Assembly: GCF_014066305.1 (NCBI RefSeq)
Contig: NW_023501073.1
Coordinates: 186,001 to 250,000 of the forward strand
Source: Letharia columbiana
Lineage: Eukaryota; Ascomycota; Lecanoromycetes; Lecanorales; Parmeliaceae
Reading direction: 5' to 3'
DNA length: 64,000 nt
How positions within the stretch are numbered: position 1 is the stretch's first letter; the number at the start of each line of letters is the position of its first letter. This document shows, piece by piece, positions 46,838 to 58,950 of the stretch. The notes beneath the pieces are model-generated. The model saw only the letters and a program-made list of their open reading frames with translations, was not told where the DNA came from and did no database searches. The position numbers and the translations under genes are program-made.

Positions 46838-48479
46838 CGTCACCTGTTTGGCTCTTCGGCGGGTATCCCATGCCCTGGCACAGTGCTTGTTCTCCGGTGC
46901 CGCTATTGGCGAAGCTTGGGCGAAGTGACAAATGAAACAAAAACAAGCGGCAGTCGAAGCGGTACAAATCCTTGATGTGTCGATGAGATCAACACCAGTG
47001 GTGGTTTCCCTCGTTCTTCCATGTCTAGAATTCGATGTTATCTTAAACCTAAACGACAACTTTTCTGGCCGCGATACCACATCTTGGCGCGAAACCAGAA
47101 ACTCATCGCCTCGGACTGCAGAACTTTTCTGACAGCCTACCTGAGTCGCACCTGGAGAGTGTTCTGCACCACTGCCTCACAAAAATCCGCACGGGTAATG
47201 CTAAGACATTGTGATAGAGTCAGTACGCAGACCCGACCTTTCGGGGCTGTGGACAGTCGTCGTGGGAGCAAGAAGCGTCCGGTGAACTCCCAACGGCGAG
47301 CGGTCCGGAAGATCTCACTCCCGCCCCCCATCAAAGTCGGCAAAGCTTGCCGTTGGATGCTCAGAAGCTCGTACATATATTGATGGAAACACACAAATAA
47401 ACCCCCGACTCCCCTTCCTGTCCCCTACCAACACGTCAGTGGCTGAACAGTGGCGAACGACATCGCGACTCCCATTTCCTGGCAGGCAGCGTTCCCTCTT
47501 CCAGGGTGAAAAAAGGTTGCGCGTCCGAGAACCCTTTCCTGAAGAACATGACCGCCACAATGAGACCGCGAGTGCGAGTTACGGTCGGTGAGTGGTTCCA
47601 GCGTCGCGGTTGTTGATTCATAAGCAGATGGCAAGTGTTTTGCTGCGAAAAGTGACGGAATTGCGAAGATCAGGTAGGGGATTTTTGCGTGTTCTTGCCC
47701 GGGCAGACGACGAGAACCCAGTTTGCCAGGACATTGGGAATACACAAGGAGAGGGATATCGAGACCGAAAGCAAGTCCCTGTAACTTTGCGGGTTATTGG
47801 CCACGGAAAGTCTTTGCCGGTCATAGGAATCAATATGTAATATCGGTCTATATAAGAACAAGAAGGCTATTATTACACATCTATATACGTCTACGCAACC
47901 CCACCCAAACCGAAGAACTAACATGGCACGCACAGCCCTGCTCCCAGATCAAACATCTCCACAACCCCAGAAATCAACATATTCACAAAACCCAATCACC
48001 CGATTGAAACTCCCCAATTCCAGATTATATCTACGTCCGTACGTACGTCCGTATCCCCCGGCCAGGCCACGCCTCGTCACACAAAGAATAAAACCCCCCC
48101 CCAACACGAACCCCATTCCGCAACTATCATCCCCCCCCACTTCCCAACGCCCTACCTACCAGCCCGTCTCTCCTCCCCCAACACCCCGCACCCTCTCATC
48201 AACCCCCAGCCCCAGCCCCAGGTTCAAACCCGCCCCTCATCCACCTCTCCCCCCACCACCTCCGTTCCCAACGCCTGTGACCGCAGTCGCCGCGCGTGCC
48301 CGTCTGCGTGTGTACAGCTCAGATGCCCCAACGACAGGTACTGGAGACGACTGGTCCACGGCCAAAGTCGACGGGGGTCGTGAGAGGGTTCAAGTAGCCA
48401 GCCGTTTGACGTGTTTTTTCTGTGTATATTTTTTTATAGTAGATGCCTCTTTTTGCCATAGGGCCACGGCGGCGGCGTC
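46838..48479. other. intergenic, no gene seen; C-rich low complexity at 48050-48270
   Basis: 1.6 kb. The open frame 47923-48531 on the plus strand is a composition effect of C-rich sequence (Pro-rich, no domain) and runs antisense to the end of the GH16 relic. Nothing else is recognised. Confidence 0.5.
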
Positions 48480-49743
48480 GGTGTACACCTATGAAGCGAG
48501 ATCGAGCCTCCGTACATTGAGCGGATCGTAAATTGCTTGATGTGTCGGCGTAGGCCTCGGGGTGGTTCCGTGGACGTAGTCCTGGTGAGGAGGGGGGGCG
48601 AGGGGGGCGCATTGGGTCGTGTAGGGCCAGACGCCGGCGGCCCAGTCGCCTGTACGGACGGAAGGGGGGGGGGTTTGATCAGCTATGGGTGGGCATGGGA
48701 TGTGGGATGGGATGGGTCGGTGGTGGGGGATGTGTGTGTTTTTTTTGTTTGTTTTAGTCTGCATAGTTTAGGGACGAGGGAAGGAGGAAGGAAAGTGGAA
48801 ATGGGGAGAGAAACATACCGCAAAACGTGGTATCGAAAACGACCACCTTCTCCCCGAAATGCTCATCGATATCGCACCCGTCCCCGCCCACCCACTGCGC
48901 CGTCGGGGAGCCCCAGCCCGCCCGCGGGGCGCGCGGGGGAAGAACCAGGCGTTGATCTGCTCGCTCGTCCACTCCGTGGCGTAAACGCCGCCACCGTTGG
49001 CGTTGAGGCCGTCGCCGAAGGACGGGTCCGCCGGCCCGACGCCGCTGCAGTCGGCGGACATCATGGTGCAGTTGGGGCTGGTGTGCAGGGTCGTGGCGTT
49101 GGTGGCTTGGTGGTTGACGCCTTCGATGATGTCGATTTCGCCGTTGGTGGGCCACTGGGTCGCGTGCGATGAGAATGATTGGTGGATGTTTTTTATACTA
49201 TGTAGGTTCGTTCAAAAAGAGCGGAGTGGTATGGTGTGGGAGTATAAGAAGTAGAAGAAGGAGAAGTAGAGAGATAAATAGCATACCGAGGGCCCCGTCA
49301 TCCAGAAAGCGGGCCAAACGCCACAGGCATTCCCGGGCATGTGCGCCAGGTCCAGGACCACGAGCGCATTCGTCTACTGATTCCTGCTCGTGACGCGGAC
49401 GCTGTCGCGGCCACGGCCCGAGGCGATGTTCGAGGAGTCGGAGCGGATCGTGACAACGTCGTCGACGACGCCGGCGAGGTTTGCGGCCTGCGCGTCGGAC
49501 GCGTCGAGGTAGTTGACGTAGCCGTTGGTCGGGTCGTTTTCCTGGATAGTATGTCAGCGGCTCGAGTTCTACAGTGGAGGTAATTTGGATGGGGTATTGG
49601 GGGAGAGGGAACCCACGGTATCCAAGGTAAACATATCGAAGAAGTTGTTGCCCGAGTAATCATCTTGGAAGGGAATATGCAGCAGCGGCGATCTGGGCTA
49701 GCCCGGCAGCGCCAAGAAGGAGTGTGGGTGTCGAGAAATGCAT
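48480..49743 (-). pseudogene. secreted GH16 endo-beta-1,3(4)-glucanase, dead copy
   Basis: Signal peptide MHFSTPTLLLGAAGLAQIAA starts at 49743. GH16 blocks follow: DDYSGNNFFDMFTLDT, NDPTNGYVNYLDAS, LDLAHMPGNACGVWPAFWM, the catalytic GEIDIIEGV (ExDxxE intact), TLHTSPNCTMM, GGGVYATEWTSEQINAWFFP, WVGGDGCDIDEHFGEKVVVF, TTFCG and DWAAGVWPYTTQCAPL. At least four lesions break it: an extra base near 49670 between signal peptide and mature protein, a TAG codon (49376-49374) where the family has Tyr, a frame change near 48910 after FFPR, and another near 48560 before NHPEAYAD. Introns at the expected places remain visible. Active relatives cleave mixed-linkage or 1,3-beta-glucans outside the cell. The exact 3' end is uncertain. 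Confidence 0.82.
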
Positions 49744-50261
49744 GGTGATGGTCAAGAGTGACGATATGCAAACAGACTAAAGGGATGTGGTAGAGATAGC
49801 TCTTTGTATGATTTGTGGCACCGAGACACAGTACAAACAAAAACTGAGACGTAATTGTCTATGCTTGACCGAAGGCATGATACACCGGCCGCATGAGAAG
49901 AATATAAAGACCTTGGCCATGACCCCATCTTGCACTTACGGTTCAGGGGAAGCGAGATACGAGAGCCGCCTTTCCGGACTTTCTCTTCTTGCTTCCGGGA
50001 AAATCAACTATGCTTGATACGAGCAGTGTATTAGTCCAAATTTCGCGGCATGCAAATGGCAACTGTGGGGAATTTGCAATAGGGCTTCGGCCAATTTGCC
50101 AACCATTGGGACCAGATTGGCCAACTCTACCTAGATGAGACAAGATATCGAAATCAGCGGAGCTAACCCAATCTGCCACAGTCGTCTTCTGATGTCATCC
50201 ATTCTTCTTCTTATTCTTCCATCATATCTATACACTGTGATATCTATCCATGAAGAGGATA
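49744..50261. other. intergenic, no gene seen
   Basis: 518 bp between the GH16 and DUF4246 relics (the two share a strand). No feature recognised. Confidence 0.45.
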
Positions 50262-50702
50262 TCACGGTAACGACATTTGAAGTGGTACTCCCCGTAGTGG
50301 TCCGACATACTCCGCGGGATCCTGTCCCGGTAGCAGGACAATTTGACCCTCACCACAGCACCGTACACACTCATTCAACCCTGCGGTGCCACTGTGGAGT
50401 ATGCGAGATTGGTCATAGACAAGCGGGAAGAATGAGAGATGAACGAGATCAAGGATCTGCTGATGGGATCCCCAGATTCCAAACCTTGTCGTTGTTGACG
50501 ACGTTTTCCACAGGTGCCACCAGTGCTGCCGCTTTCTGGTGTGCTTCTCTAAGATCATCTGGTGCAGTGATATCGGACTTGTATACGCCATCCGAGGGTT
50601 GCAAAGCACTTTGTCTTCTTGTAAAGGTGTGCTTTGTATCTCGACTGGGTGATAGACTAAGTCCTGGACAGAGAAGGGAGATCTGGCGAGGCATCCGATC
50701 AC
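50262..50702 (-). pseudogene. DUF4246-family gene fragment, frame broken
   Basis: One frame reads SDGVYKSDITAPDDLREAHQ then KAAALVAPVENVVNNDKVWN up to 50449. A second frame continues as ILDLVHLSFFPLVYDQSRIL then HSGTAGLNECV. DUF4246 proteins contain just this order: an acidic helix with P-x-LR and LE-x-V, a short W-containing linker, and a nearly invariant LDLVHPSLFPLVYGRSRVL-like block. Only this part (perhaps a fifth of the usual protein) is left, with a one-base frame change near 50470 and no surrounding exons. The function of the family is unknown. The identification is from pattern memory and needs a search. Confidence 0.5.
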
Positions 50703-52848
50703 AGAGCCTTACTCAATCAAGCACATTCTCAGAGACACATCCTCATTCGGCCTTTGAAGCCTCTCGACTCTCCACTTCCCAGTTATCTTCCCGTTGAAGA
50801 CTTTCTCGTCTCAAATGGGCTCGTCTGTCCCATCGCTGTTAGGTTCTTGAGCTGTAGATTCCTGCTGCGCCGCATCAAGAAACAACGAAGAAGGACGTCA
50901 TCTGGTCAATGACTTTTCTGCCTGAGTAACTTGACAACCGTGGATAATTTCTGAACCGTTGAAAGCGGCGCATCTTAGTACATGGTAATGACCATCCAAA
51001 CATGCAGATTCGGTAATCGTTGGTCCAGCAATGAAAGCTGAGGGTCACATGAGTAACAGACGTAGGCGCTGATGCAGTTAATATTCGCACTCAGATTCTC
51101 CCATCTTAACAGATTAACAACCGTCTAGAGTATCACTTTTCCATAACTCTTCCACGGTTACAATCACCGTAATTCATTCTACAACAGTGACCATATGAAC
51201 ATTCAAGCCCGACAATCAAATCTTGCGTCCTAACAATCAAAATGTACGAATGTTGTCCGGAGAATTGATTGATTGATTGGTTGGTGGCTCGAGCATCGAT
51301 CGGGTCAGCTACATTGGCATCAGTCAAAGCGCTTGATTCGACCTCAGACTTTCCCACAACGTTTCCCCCTTACCAAGGTATACAACAAAACAGCATACAC
51401 CACCATGTACCCCACAAGGACCCGCAGGCTGCTCAAAGTATGCGGTCTCAATGGTCTGATTCCCGACCGATGCTCTAATGTCCACCGTCCTTCCTGTCCT
51501 AGATGGATCCTTTGAACGAAAATCCAGTACAGACTACCAGACCCTCTGCTAATCATCTATGCATCCTCTTTGCTCCTGGACCGCACGCAGAGAAAGAAGG
51601 GGTTTTTTATTAAATATCCAAGCATTCCGGAAGTGAAGATAGCTGGGCGTTTGTCGGGATCGGAATCTCGTTTTCAGCAGTAAGGCGTGGCTTGCCGACT
51701 CGGCCCCCAATATACCTACGTACGCCCAGCTATTTTTTGCGCCCCAACCTGGTTCCCAAGGGTCGAAGACGTAAGTCGTGTCGATATAGGTACCTACTAA
51801 TTTTACCCCAGCAATAAAAGTGTCCTATGAGCCTGAATCGATCATAAATGGCCATGGCCAGAATAATCTTGGAAAGCAATAACGACGGCGACGGCGAGGT
51901 CCTGAGCAGGGAGACCGAGAAACGGTGATACCGGTATCACATATTAATGATAATCAAGATAGACCTTCAAGGAACAATGGTAAATGGGCCCGGGGGGTGG
52001 GCCTTGTAAGCGAGGGCCCCCCTTAGGGCGGTTCAGCAACGCCAACAACATCCCCAGGGCGAGTATCCGCAACCCGAAAGCAGTATAGTACAAATCCAGC
52101 AGCCTAACGACAAACGATAGTAGCTAGCGTCGTCGATCGCCCATCGTGTAAAAGCACCGCACTGTTAGTACTCAAACCTCAGTGATCCCAAAGCTCAATT
52201 AAGTACCCAAGGCCATAGCCACGTAACCAGGATCACATAACATAAGCAACACCCGCAAGTGCGCCGCCCCCTCCCCTTTCCCCCACCAACCAGGACAACG
52301 ATCTACATCCACAGCCTTGCTCGGAAAGCAAAGCCGACGACTTTCCCGTTCCGGCGTCAGGGACCCGAACCGATCCGAGCTTTTCAGAATGCCCGGTACC
52401 ACCCAGATCCCTACCGCATCCGAAAGAAGAAAACCGTCGGATCGGAAAAATCGAGACGGCATGTTGAGATGATGCCAAGGGGGTAGGAAGCGAGCCGAGC
52501 CTCAGATCCGAAGCGGGGAGCAAGGTACTTCATCGACGCTATCGTGCGGGGGGTGCTGTCTCAGCGTCCGGGTTCGATTCGCCTTTTCCGAGTCAGGTAC
52601 CTTGAGTACCCAAGCGGGCGAGTAGCCGCATTGACCCCAACGCCGTGCCGATATTCGAACCACGTCTTGAGCGGACCAGGATGGATAATTGGACCTACAG
52701 GTACTGTCACGCAAAGGCAAAAAGCTGATGGTTGCTCACACGGGCGAGATGAGCTGACGGACTCCAAGCGCTTGCGATGTAGACGACAGGATTTGTACAA
52801 GTAATCGAACAGGGGGAAATATCGTACAGCATGAAGTGGCGCCAACGC
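50703..52848. other. gene-poor stretch, nothing recognised
   Basis: 2.1 kb without a supportable gene. It has scattered homopolymers and several gtacc-containing palindromic words (near 51790, 52600), but no terminal repeats or long direct repeats that I can see. A B-box-like word (ggttcgattc, 52571) is not part of a credible tRNA. Confidence 0.5.
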
Positions 52849-55800
52849 TCACGTTTCTAATGGACACGCCAGGTCTGAACCAAGCCCTCCGGTCTGTCCA
52901 TCGTCCCGGCTCCCTCGATCTTGCATCTTTAGCAAACAAGCACGATGGAACATGTGCCTGCATGAGAAGATCACGACCGCTCCATTTTCATCTACCCCGC
53001 CTTCCTGACCATTTCCATTATTCGACTCAGAGATTGCCATGTTGCCATCATCCCTAGTAACTCCTTTCCCTTTGCCGCGCTCTTCTCTCGATGAAGACCT
53101 CGGAGGCCTCTTCTCGACTTTCACTTGTCGTACCATCTCTCTCTCTGCGTTGCTTCTTTGCCAAGCCTCCCAGATGTAGCCTCCAGCACCAGGGCCCCAT
53201 ACCCGCATGCCACAACCTTCGCACACTTGGCCTAGCGGCCTCCAGCCTCTTCTTTTCAGGCTATCCGCTTCTGTCACTTGCACGAATAGTTCTTTATCCA
53301 GCAGTCGGTTTGCCAGTGAAAGCAGAGACTCCTCATACGAGTATGCTGAGAAGATCGCTCCAAGCACTGCACGCAAGTTTGACAAAGAAGGTGAGGACAT
53401 TGATGCTCGGTCCAGGAACGCTCGGAGAATACGCAGGAAGGAGACATCCGTGCGACGAGCATCTTTAGTGTGAGGAGCGCTGGTGGCGGCAAGGAGAGCT
53501 GTGAACGTATCTTGTACGATGGTACGCAAATCCGTGATCATCTTTGGCGAATCGAGGTCTGTGGCGCTTCGTGCTCGCTGTGAAGCATCCTTTTCACTGA
53601 TCCCTGCTGCACGGTCTTGCCTCTCTAGAACTTCAGTGACGTCCTTGGTAACCGCAACGACGGCGTCGATAAGATCCAACCAAAGCTCTTCGTCCGAAGA
53701 TAATGCATCACGCAGAGATTTGGCACTCTTCACTCGCGCTAAGATCGGTTTCCTTTTTTCGACAGCTTTGGTCTGTCCTTGGCAGAGCCATACGCCCACT
53801 CGAGCATACTGTTGTACAGAGGCGATCAAGTCTCGTCCGGCCTCGGCAGTGTTACCTAAATCTGGACTTTCATTGACTCCGTCTATCAAACCGAGTAGAG
53901 CAGACTCCAAAGTGATGAGATGATGGGTAAGACGATCAATGGCCTCTCGGACTTTGCCCTCTCGTGCCATAAGTACTACAGCAGCGTCAACAACGCCGCT
54001 TTCCTCCAGCGCTGGCAGGACTTCCTCCAAACGCAAATCACCGCTCTTGAGCTGCTCAACATACTTGCTGACATGAGACCGATTGAAGTCGCACATGAGT
54101 CGCACATATTGCTCTATGAAATCGCGCTGGCGACCGGTCGGGAGGTCGGCCTCTGCTCCCGGAGTAGATGGCTCAAGTACCGTCTGCAAATATTCGAATT
54201 GAGCGCCTTCGTCATCGCCGAGTGTATCTAGCAAAACGCTGTGAAGATCTGGGGCGTACGTATCGATTATGGATGCTGCTCTCTGGACATGGGCCGCAAC
54301 GAGGTCATACGCATGCTCAACGATCACACCACGGATATCGCTAATCTGTTTCTCACTCAGACCAGCGCTGGGTTTGAGACAGTCACCAATACAATCAAAG
54401 ATGGCGTTTTGATTCTCGTAGTCTTCGAAGCATGTTTTCAGTAGATCAGCGAAATGTCGCTCCTGTTTATAGATCGACTTCAAGACCCGATAGAAGCGAG
54501 CTTTGGAGATCAAGGGTATCAGCGATGTTAAGTCTGGTGGCTGATACATCGAGAGAAGATACTCGACACTAAGCTGACAGTCATCTGCTACCTCGTTTGT
54601 TGGATACTGGCAAAGGCCGATAAGTACTCGATGGAGTACATGACCAGGTAGCAGGATAAATTGAGGAAACTTCGGAAGGTTACGGGCTATGAACATGTCA
54701 AGGTAAACGGTGTCATCAGATTCATAATTCGGAGGTGTCATTACTTCCAACAAAATGCTAACGATCCATTGTCGATTGACTGACAGACCGAACTTCTGCT
54801 CTTCTGTCAGCCGTCCGGGTGTTTCGTTGGCCATTTGGTCTTGAGGACCGTTCAAGAAGCTATCTTCAAACGCTTCATTCAGCATGCTGAGGAAACTTGG
54901 TGCGTCGAAATTGAGGACCCGTCGCAGATTTGGGAATGAGGTTGTAGACTCGGATTTCGACGATCGTGGGCTTCCCTGAGTTACAGGCCGACCTTCCCTA
55001 CTGCCGCCAGAGAAGAAGAAGTGATAGATCTGAGCTTTCGCCAAACTTGCAGAGTCGTCAGGCATATCCTTGCCCGTGGGATATACCCGACCTGTGAGTA
55101 TGTAGGAGAGATAGGGAAAGACCTTGGACGCGCTCGTCAATTCCAACTCTGCAAGAGACGGATCGACGTCTGACTGAGAGTTGTATTGGTGCTCGACCAA
55201 GATCAGTAGATCAGTCAAGATGGTGGTGTAATCGTTAAGGGCTTGATTCCATACATATAGCAGAGCATCGTAAAGATGGTTCTTCTTACATAGCGTGGTG
55301 ATCTGATCAATGTCCATGGTTCCAGAGTCCAGATGACAGATCATCTCTTCGATACGCGCATTGAGCCCTCGCGCAGTGTAATGTCCTACTAGGTCTTTGA
55401 TCACTACTGGAGATATGACACTGATTTCATCATCGACAATGTAGGGCTCAATGCTTTCGAGGAACACACTTTCAGCGTCTCCGTCCTGATACCAACTGTA
55501 GACGTCTTCGAATAAGAAGTCAGTATCTTCCATGCTGATGCAAGCTTTGATACAAGCGGATGCAAGCTCTTCGAGCTGCCTTTGGTCACCATTTCTCTGT
55601 TGGACCGTTCCGTTCTTTTTAAATGTATATCGAAGGGATGCTGAGATCATCTCGGAGAGTTTCTCCTGAACTAAGCCGTGTCGCGTAGTATCATCCTCAG
55701 GAAGACCAACGGCTACCTTATTAGCTTCGCCGCTGTAGTAAGAGGTCGCTAATCGGATTGCGGCAATGTGGCTACCTTCTTCCATCAACGCCAGTAGTCG

Positions 55801-57637
55801 ATCAGCCCAGTTGGAGAGTGTGCCGAAAGAGATTTCGTTGTGTCCTAAAAGAAACAGCCGGCCTTTGTAGGCTCTGAAGCTCATATAAAAAGCGTCGGCA
55901 ACGACCCCATGCATAGCAGCGACCTCTTCATCTTCCAACTGATCAACGAGTTGATTAAGTTGGCCCGAGAACAAGTCAGCATGATAAATGTGTTTCTGGA
56001 TTAGGTCAGAGGAATCTGTCACAACCATTGAGCTGTCTTCGAGGATAACCAGCTGTTGTGTGATTGTCAAGACTGCAAGCACAGATCGACTGAGCCATTG
56101 AACACCAACGATGGCCTCCTCAGCTTTCCACCTGCTGCGTGGTTTGAACTGGAGACTTGGGGGTTCCTCTTTCACAAGACTTGCTGAGGGTAGCATTTCG
56201 ACTACCTCGAGGACTGTGAGAATGTTCGACCAGCAGTAGACGAGCTTGACCCTTGATGATGTCTCCATTGTAACCGGGTCCTTTGTCTTTAGCTTGACAC
56301 TTGGGAACCATGCCAAAGCAGCTGTCATGGCGCCATGAGCGGCCACCTCTTTAGGTCTTGGAGACTTGTACTGAGTTTGTGCTATGGGCGTGGTCGAAAC
56401 GACGACTAACAGGTATGGTGTCAGCATGGCTATCAGTCCTAAGGAGTCCGCACCATGCTCTGCATTCCCCAAGGGCAAGGGAGAAAATGCCAACACAGAG
56501 CTTGGCTTCCTTTGACGGTCAGCACCTGATGCTTTATCGGGGTACCGGCCAAGTATCCGAGTCGTCTTGACAGAGCGCGCTACCATTCCCATTCCCCTCG
56601 TGGCCAAGTGAGAGAATGCCATTCCTTTGTCATCAGCTGAAGCCAGTGCGGTGTGTCGCATTCCCAGAAAGCCAATGTGAAGGATGGCAACATCAAGAGT
56701 ATGCCCGTCAACGTTCGGAGCTCGACTCCTGTCGATTGGAGGAATATGTAGAAAAGGCTTCGCAGGCCTCGCAACCTCCCAAGTGAAGATGCTTCCAGAG
56801 GCGTGTCCGCCAGCGATAGTAGAGTGATCTGCAGATATGCTGATAGACGTAATAGACCCAGACTCAAAAGCTTTTGTGCCCAGACCAATGATGGATTTGA
56901 GATTCTGATTGTAGTCGAACACCAATATCACGCCTTTCGACGTTCCTATCGCAATTGAAGCAGCTATAGCTATGCATGTAGGCCGCCCAAATTTACGTTT
57001 CCCAACCTCAGAGAATGCTTCACCCGTCATCTTTCTAAGCTTGGTCCACCTGACAACTTCCCAGGGTGCCTGTGGTGACTCAGCAGATCCATCGTTCTGT
57101 ATCGAGAAGGCCGTCGAGGACTGCCGTGAATGCGCATTGAGGAAGGCTGGTGAAGAAGCTCGAGGTGAGCCCAGTGGAGAAGGGGACAAGCGAGCTTGAA
57201 ACCGCTTATCAAAGGGCCGTAGAGATGGTGTTGGACTTCGGCCATAGTTGGATATACGGAACCCTTTGTCTGGAGTGGACGATTCGATAGAGCCCTATGG
57301 CAGTCAGAAGATGGTCTGCCTTGAACACGTGAGGTCTTACCTGCAGGGAAGGAGTGTCGTCCGGGATCGAAAGGGACTCATCAGCACTTGATGGTCTTTC
57401 AAGAACCGGACTCGAAGTCTGCAATGGCCCAAAGTCTTCGCGATCGAGCTCATTGTTGGAAGCCAAGCTGTCATCCTCCTCTTCAAATCCGTTTGGCTTA
57501 CTCGACTTCGGTGTTAGCAACTCCTCTTCCTGCGTCTGTTCGTTCTCATTATCCTGCGGCGCTTCCTTGCGGGTGCTATGGTCATCATCTTTCAATTCCA
57601 ATGGACCATCCTCGGCCTCATCCTTTGCAGCGCTCAT
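52849..57637 (-). CDS. VPS8: VPS8, CORVET tethering-complex subunit, 2 exons
   Basis: Exons 57637-57341 and 57294-52849 join in phase over a 46-nt intron to 1580 residues. An acidic N-terminus (MSAAKDEAEDGPLELKDDD) precedes a WD-like beta-propeller (RPTCIAIAASIAIGTSKGVI, STIAGGHASGSIFTWEVARP), a long alpha-solenoid with the Vps8 central domain, and a C-terminal zinc finger. Vps8 binds Rab5/Vps21 and tethers early endosomes. The finger has CEGC, then SCRHMFHRAC far downstream, then ACPLET and the stop. The expected last Cys of a CPxC pair is replaced by Glu, so a classic RING is incomplete; this may be normal for fungal Vps8. The frame is fully intact over 4.4 kb. Confidence 0.9.
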
Positions 57638-57974
57638 CGGAGCCTCTGGACCCTCATGTCTCCAACAGCTAACACCAATACCGCTTCAGCATTGCTGTGC
57701 TTCACAAGACACTTCCATGTGGAAGACAGTCGATAATCATGAGCAGCAGAACAACAACGCTTATACGTTACAGTGGCCGTCTGCCGATCGAGGGCAATAT
57801 AGGCTGACATGGATGGTCTTCGAAAGGGCGCCAAGAGCCAAGACCTTGGCAAAGTTCCGCCATCTGCAAGTCGTCGACTGCCTCTTGATACTTTGCGCCG
57901 CTCCACCTCGCGACTCTCACAGTCCCTATCTCTGTGTTCTCTAAGTCTATGTGTGACATCTTTCTCGATATAAT
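57638..57974. promoter_or_regulatory. shared divergent promoter, VPS8 / GPALPP gene
   Basis: 337 bp between opposite start codons. No gene or repeat; both promoters must lie here. Confidence 0.6.
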
Positions 57975-58802
57975 ATGGCCTCAGTCGGCCCAGAGCTCCC
58001 ACCTCATCTTGCGAAGCGCAAGCGTTCAGAAGAGGGATATGATACTGTAGACGTTCCGCATAAGCGACAACGCAGCTCATCTCCTCACACAAAAACCCGC
58101 CGTGTGGTAGGCCCTGCAGCTCCACCAGCTCCCCTTTCAGAAAGACCAACCACGCCCCAAGGGTCAGATGCAGATAGTAGCGACTCGGATGACGATTTCG
58201 GGCCCTCCCTACCCCCCCCGCCAGGCTCAATACGTCAAGAGACAGAAAGGAAGCGCCAGGAAGCGCTTGCTGAGGACGAAGCAGCTCGGGAAGCCTCCAA
58301 AAGGCCTCAGCGAGAAGAATGGATGCTCTTGCCCCCAAAACAGGATGACTGGTCCGCTCGCGCTGACCCCACTAAACTCAAGAATCGCAAATTCAATACA
58401 GGGAAAGGCTCCAAAGCGCCAGCTCAGAAAGGTGGCAGTGAGAACACACTTTGGACAGAGACGCCAGAGCAGAAGCGGCAACGTCTCGAAGACGAAGTGA
58501 TGGGCGTGAAGAAGCCTGCGCAGCTGGGGCCCGAGGATAAGACGGACAAATGGAGGGAGGAGGAAGCGAGGGAAACAGAAAGAAGGATACGGGAATACAA
58601 CGAGAAAAATAGGAACACGTCGTTGTACAATGAGCATAAGAAGGTCACGCCGAAGGAGAAGGAGGATGATCCGAGTGCGAGGGCGTTCGATAAGGAGAAG
58701 GACATGGGAATGGGGATGAAGATTGGACATGCGCAGAAAAGGGAGCTGCTCAACAAAGCTAAGGACTTTGGATCCAGGTTCGAGAAGGCCAACTACCTAT
58801 GA
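57975..58802 (+). CDS. GPALPP-motif (DUF3752) nuclear protein, single exon
   Basis: 275 residues, intact. It has two GPALPP-type motifs: VGPELPPHL at the start and FGPSLPPPPG near residue 77. A basic KRKR/KRQR stretch looks like a nuclear signal, and acidic DSSDSDDD precedes the second motif. The DUF3752 C-terminal domain follows: REEWMLLPPKQDDWSARADP, LKNRKFNTGKG, LWTETPEQKRQRLEDE, and SLYNEHKK. A helical, very charged end reads DFGSRFEKANYL. Animal GPALPP1 is poorly characterised; relatives are linked to RNA/spliceosome biology by association only. The start at 57975 gives the conserved N-terminal motif. Confidence 0.88.
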   Translation: MASVGPELPPHLAKRKRSEEGYDTVDVPHKRQRSSSPHTKTRRVVGPAAPPAPLSERPTTPQGSDADSSDSDDDFGPSLPPPPGSIRQETERKRQEALAEDEAAREASKRPQREEWMLLPPKQDDWSARADPTKLKNRKFNTGKGSKAPAQKGGSENTLWTETPEQKRQRLEDEVMGVKKPAQLGPEDKTDKWREEEARETERRIREYNEKNRNTSLYNEHKKVTPKEKEDDPSARAFDKEKDMGMGMKIGHAQKRELLNKAKDFGSRFEKANYL

Positions 58803-58950
58803 GGGCTATGCATCCAGCGAAGGCGACATCTAGATAAAACTCATAAGTCTGAAGCTGAACAAAAATTTCCATACGAGATAGCTAAGATCCCATCATGCAG
58901 AATTACAGTCTACGATAGGTAAGAGTTGCTCCAACCAAAGAGAAAACACC
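58803..58950. other. short intergenic spacer
   Basis: 148 bp between the GPALPP gene and the MFS relic; nothing recognised. Confidence 0.4.

Noticed and set aside
47923..48531. 202-codon proline-rich plus-strand frame
   Set aside because: Produced by C-rich low-complexity sequence; no domain, and it runs antisense into the GH16 relic.
50135..50797. 220-codon plus-strand open frame
   Set aside because: It lies opposite the DUF4246 relic, has no domain, and its amino-acid text (Ser/Arg/Leu-rich) is what an antisense frame gives.
52560..52600. tRNA-like B box (ggttcgattc)
   Set aside because: No A box at the right distance and no cloverleaf could be drawn; chance match.
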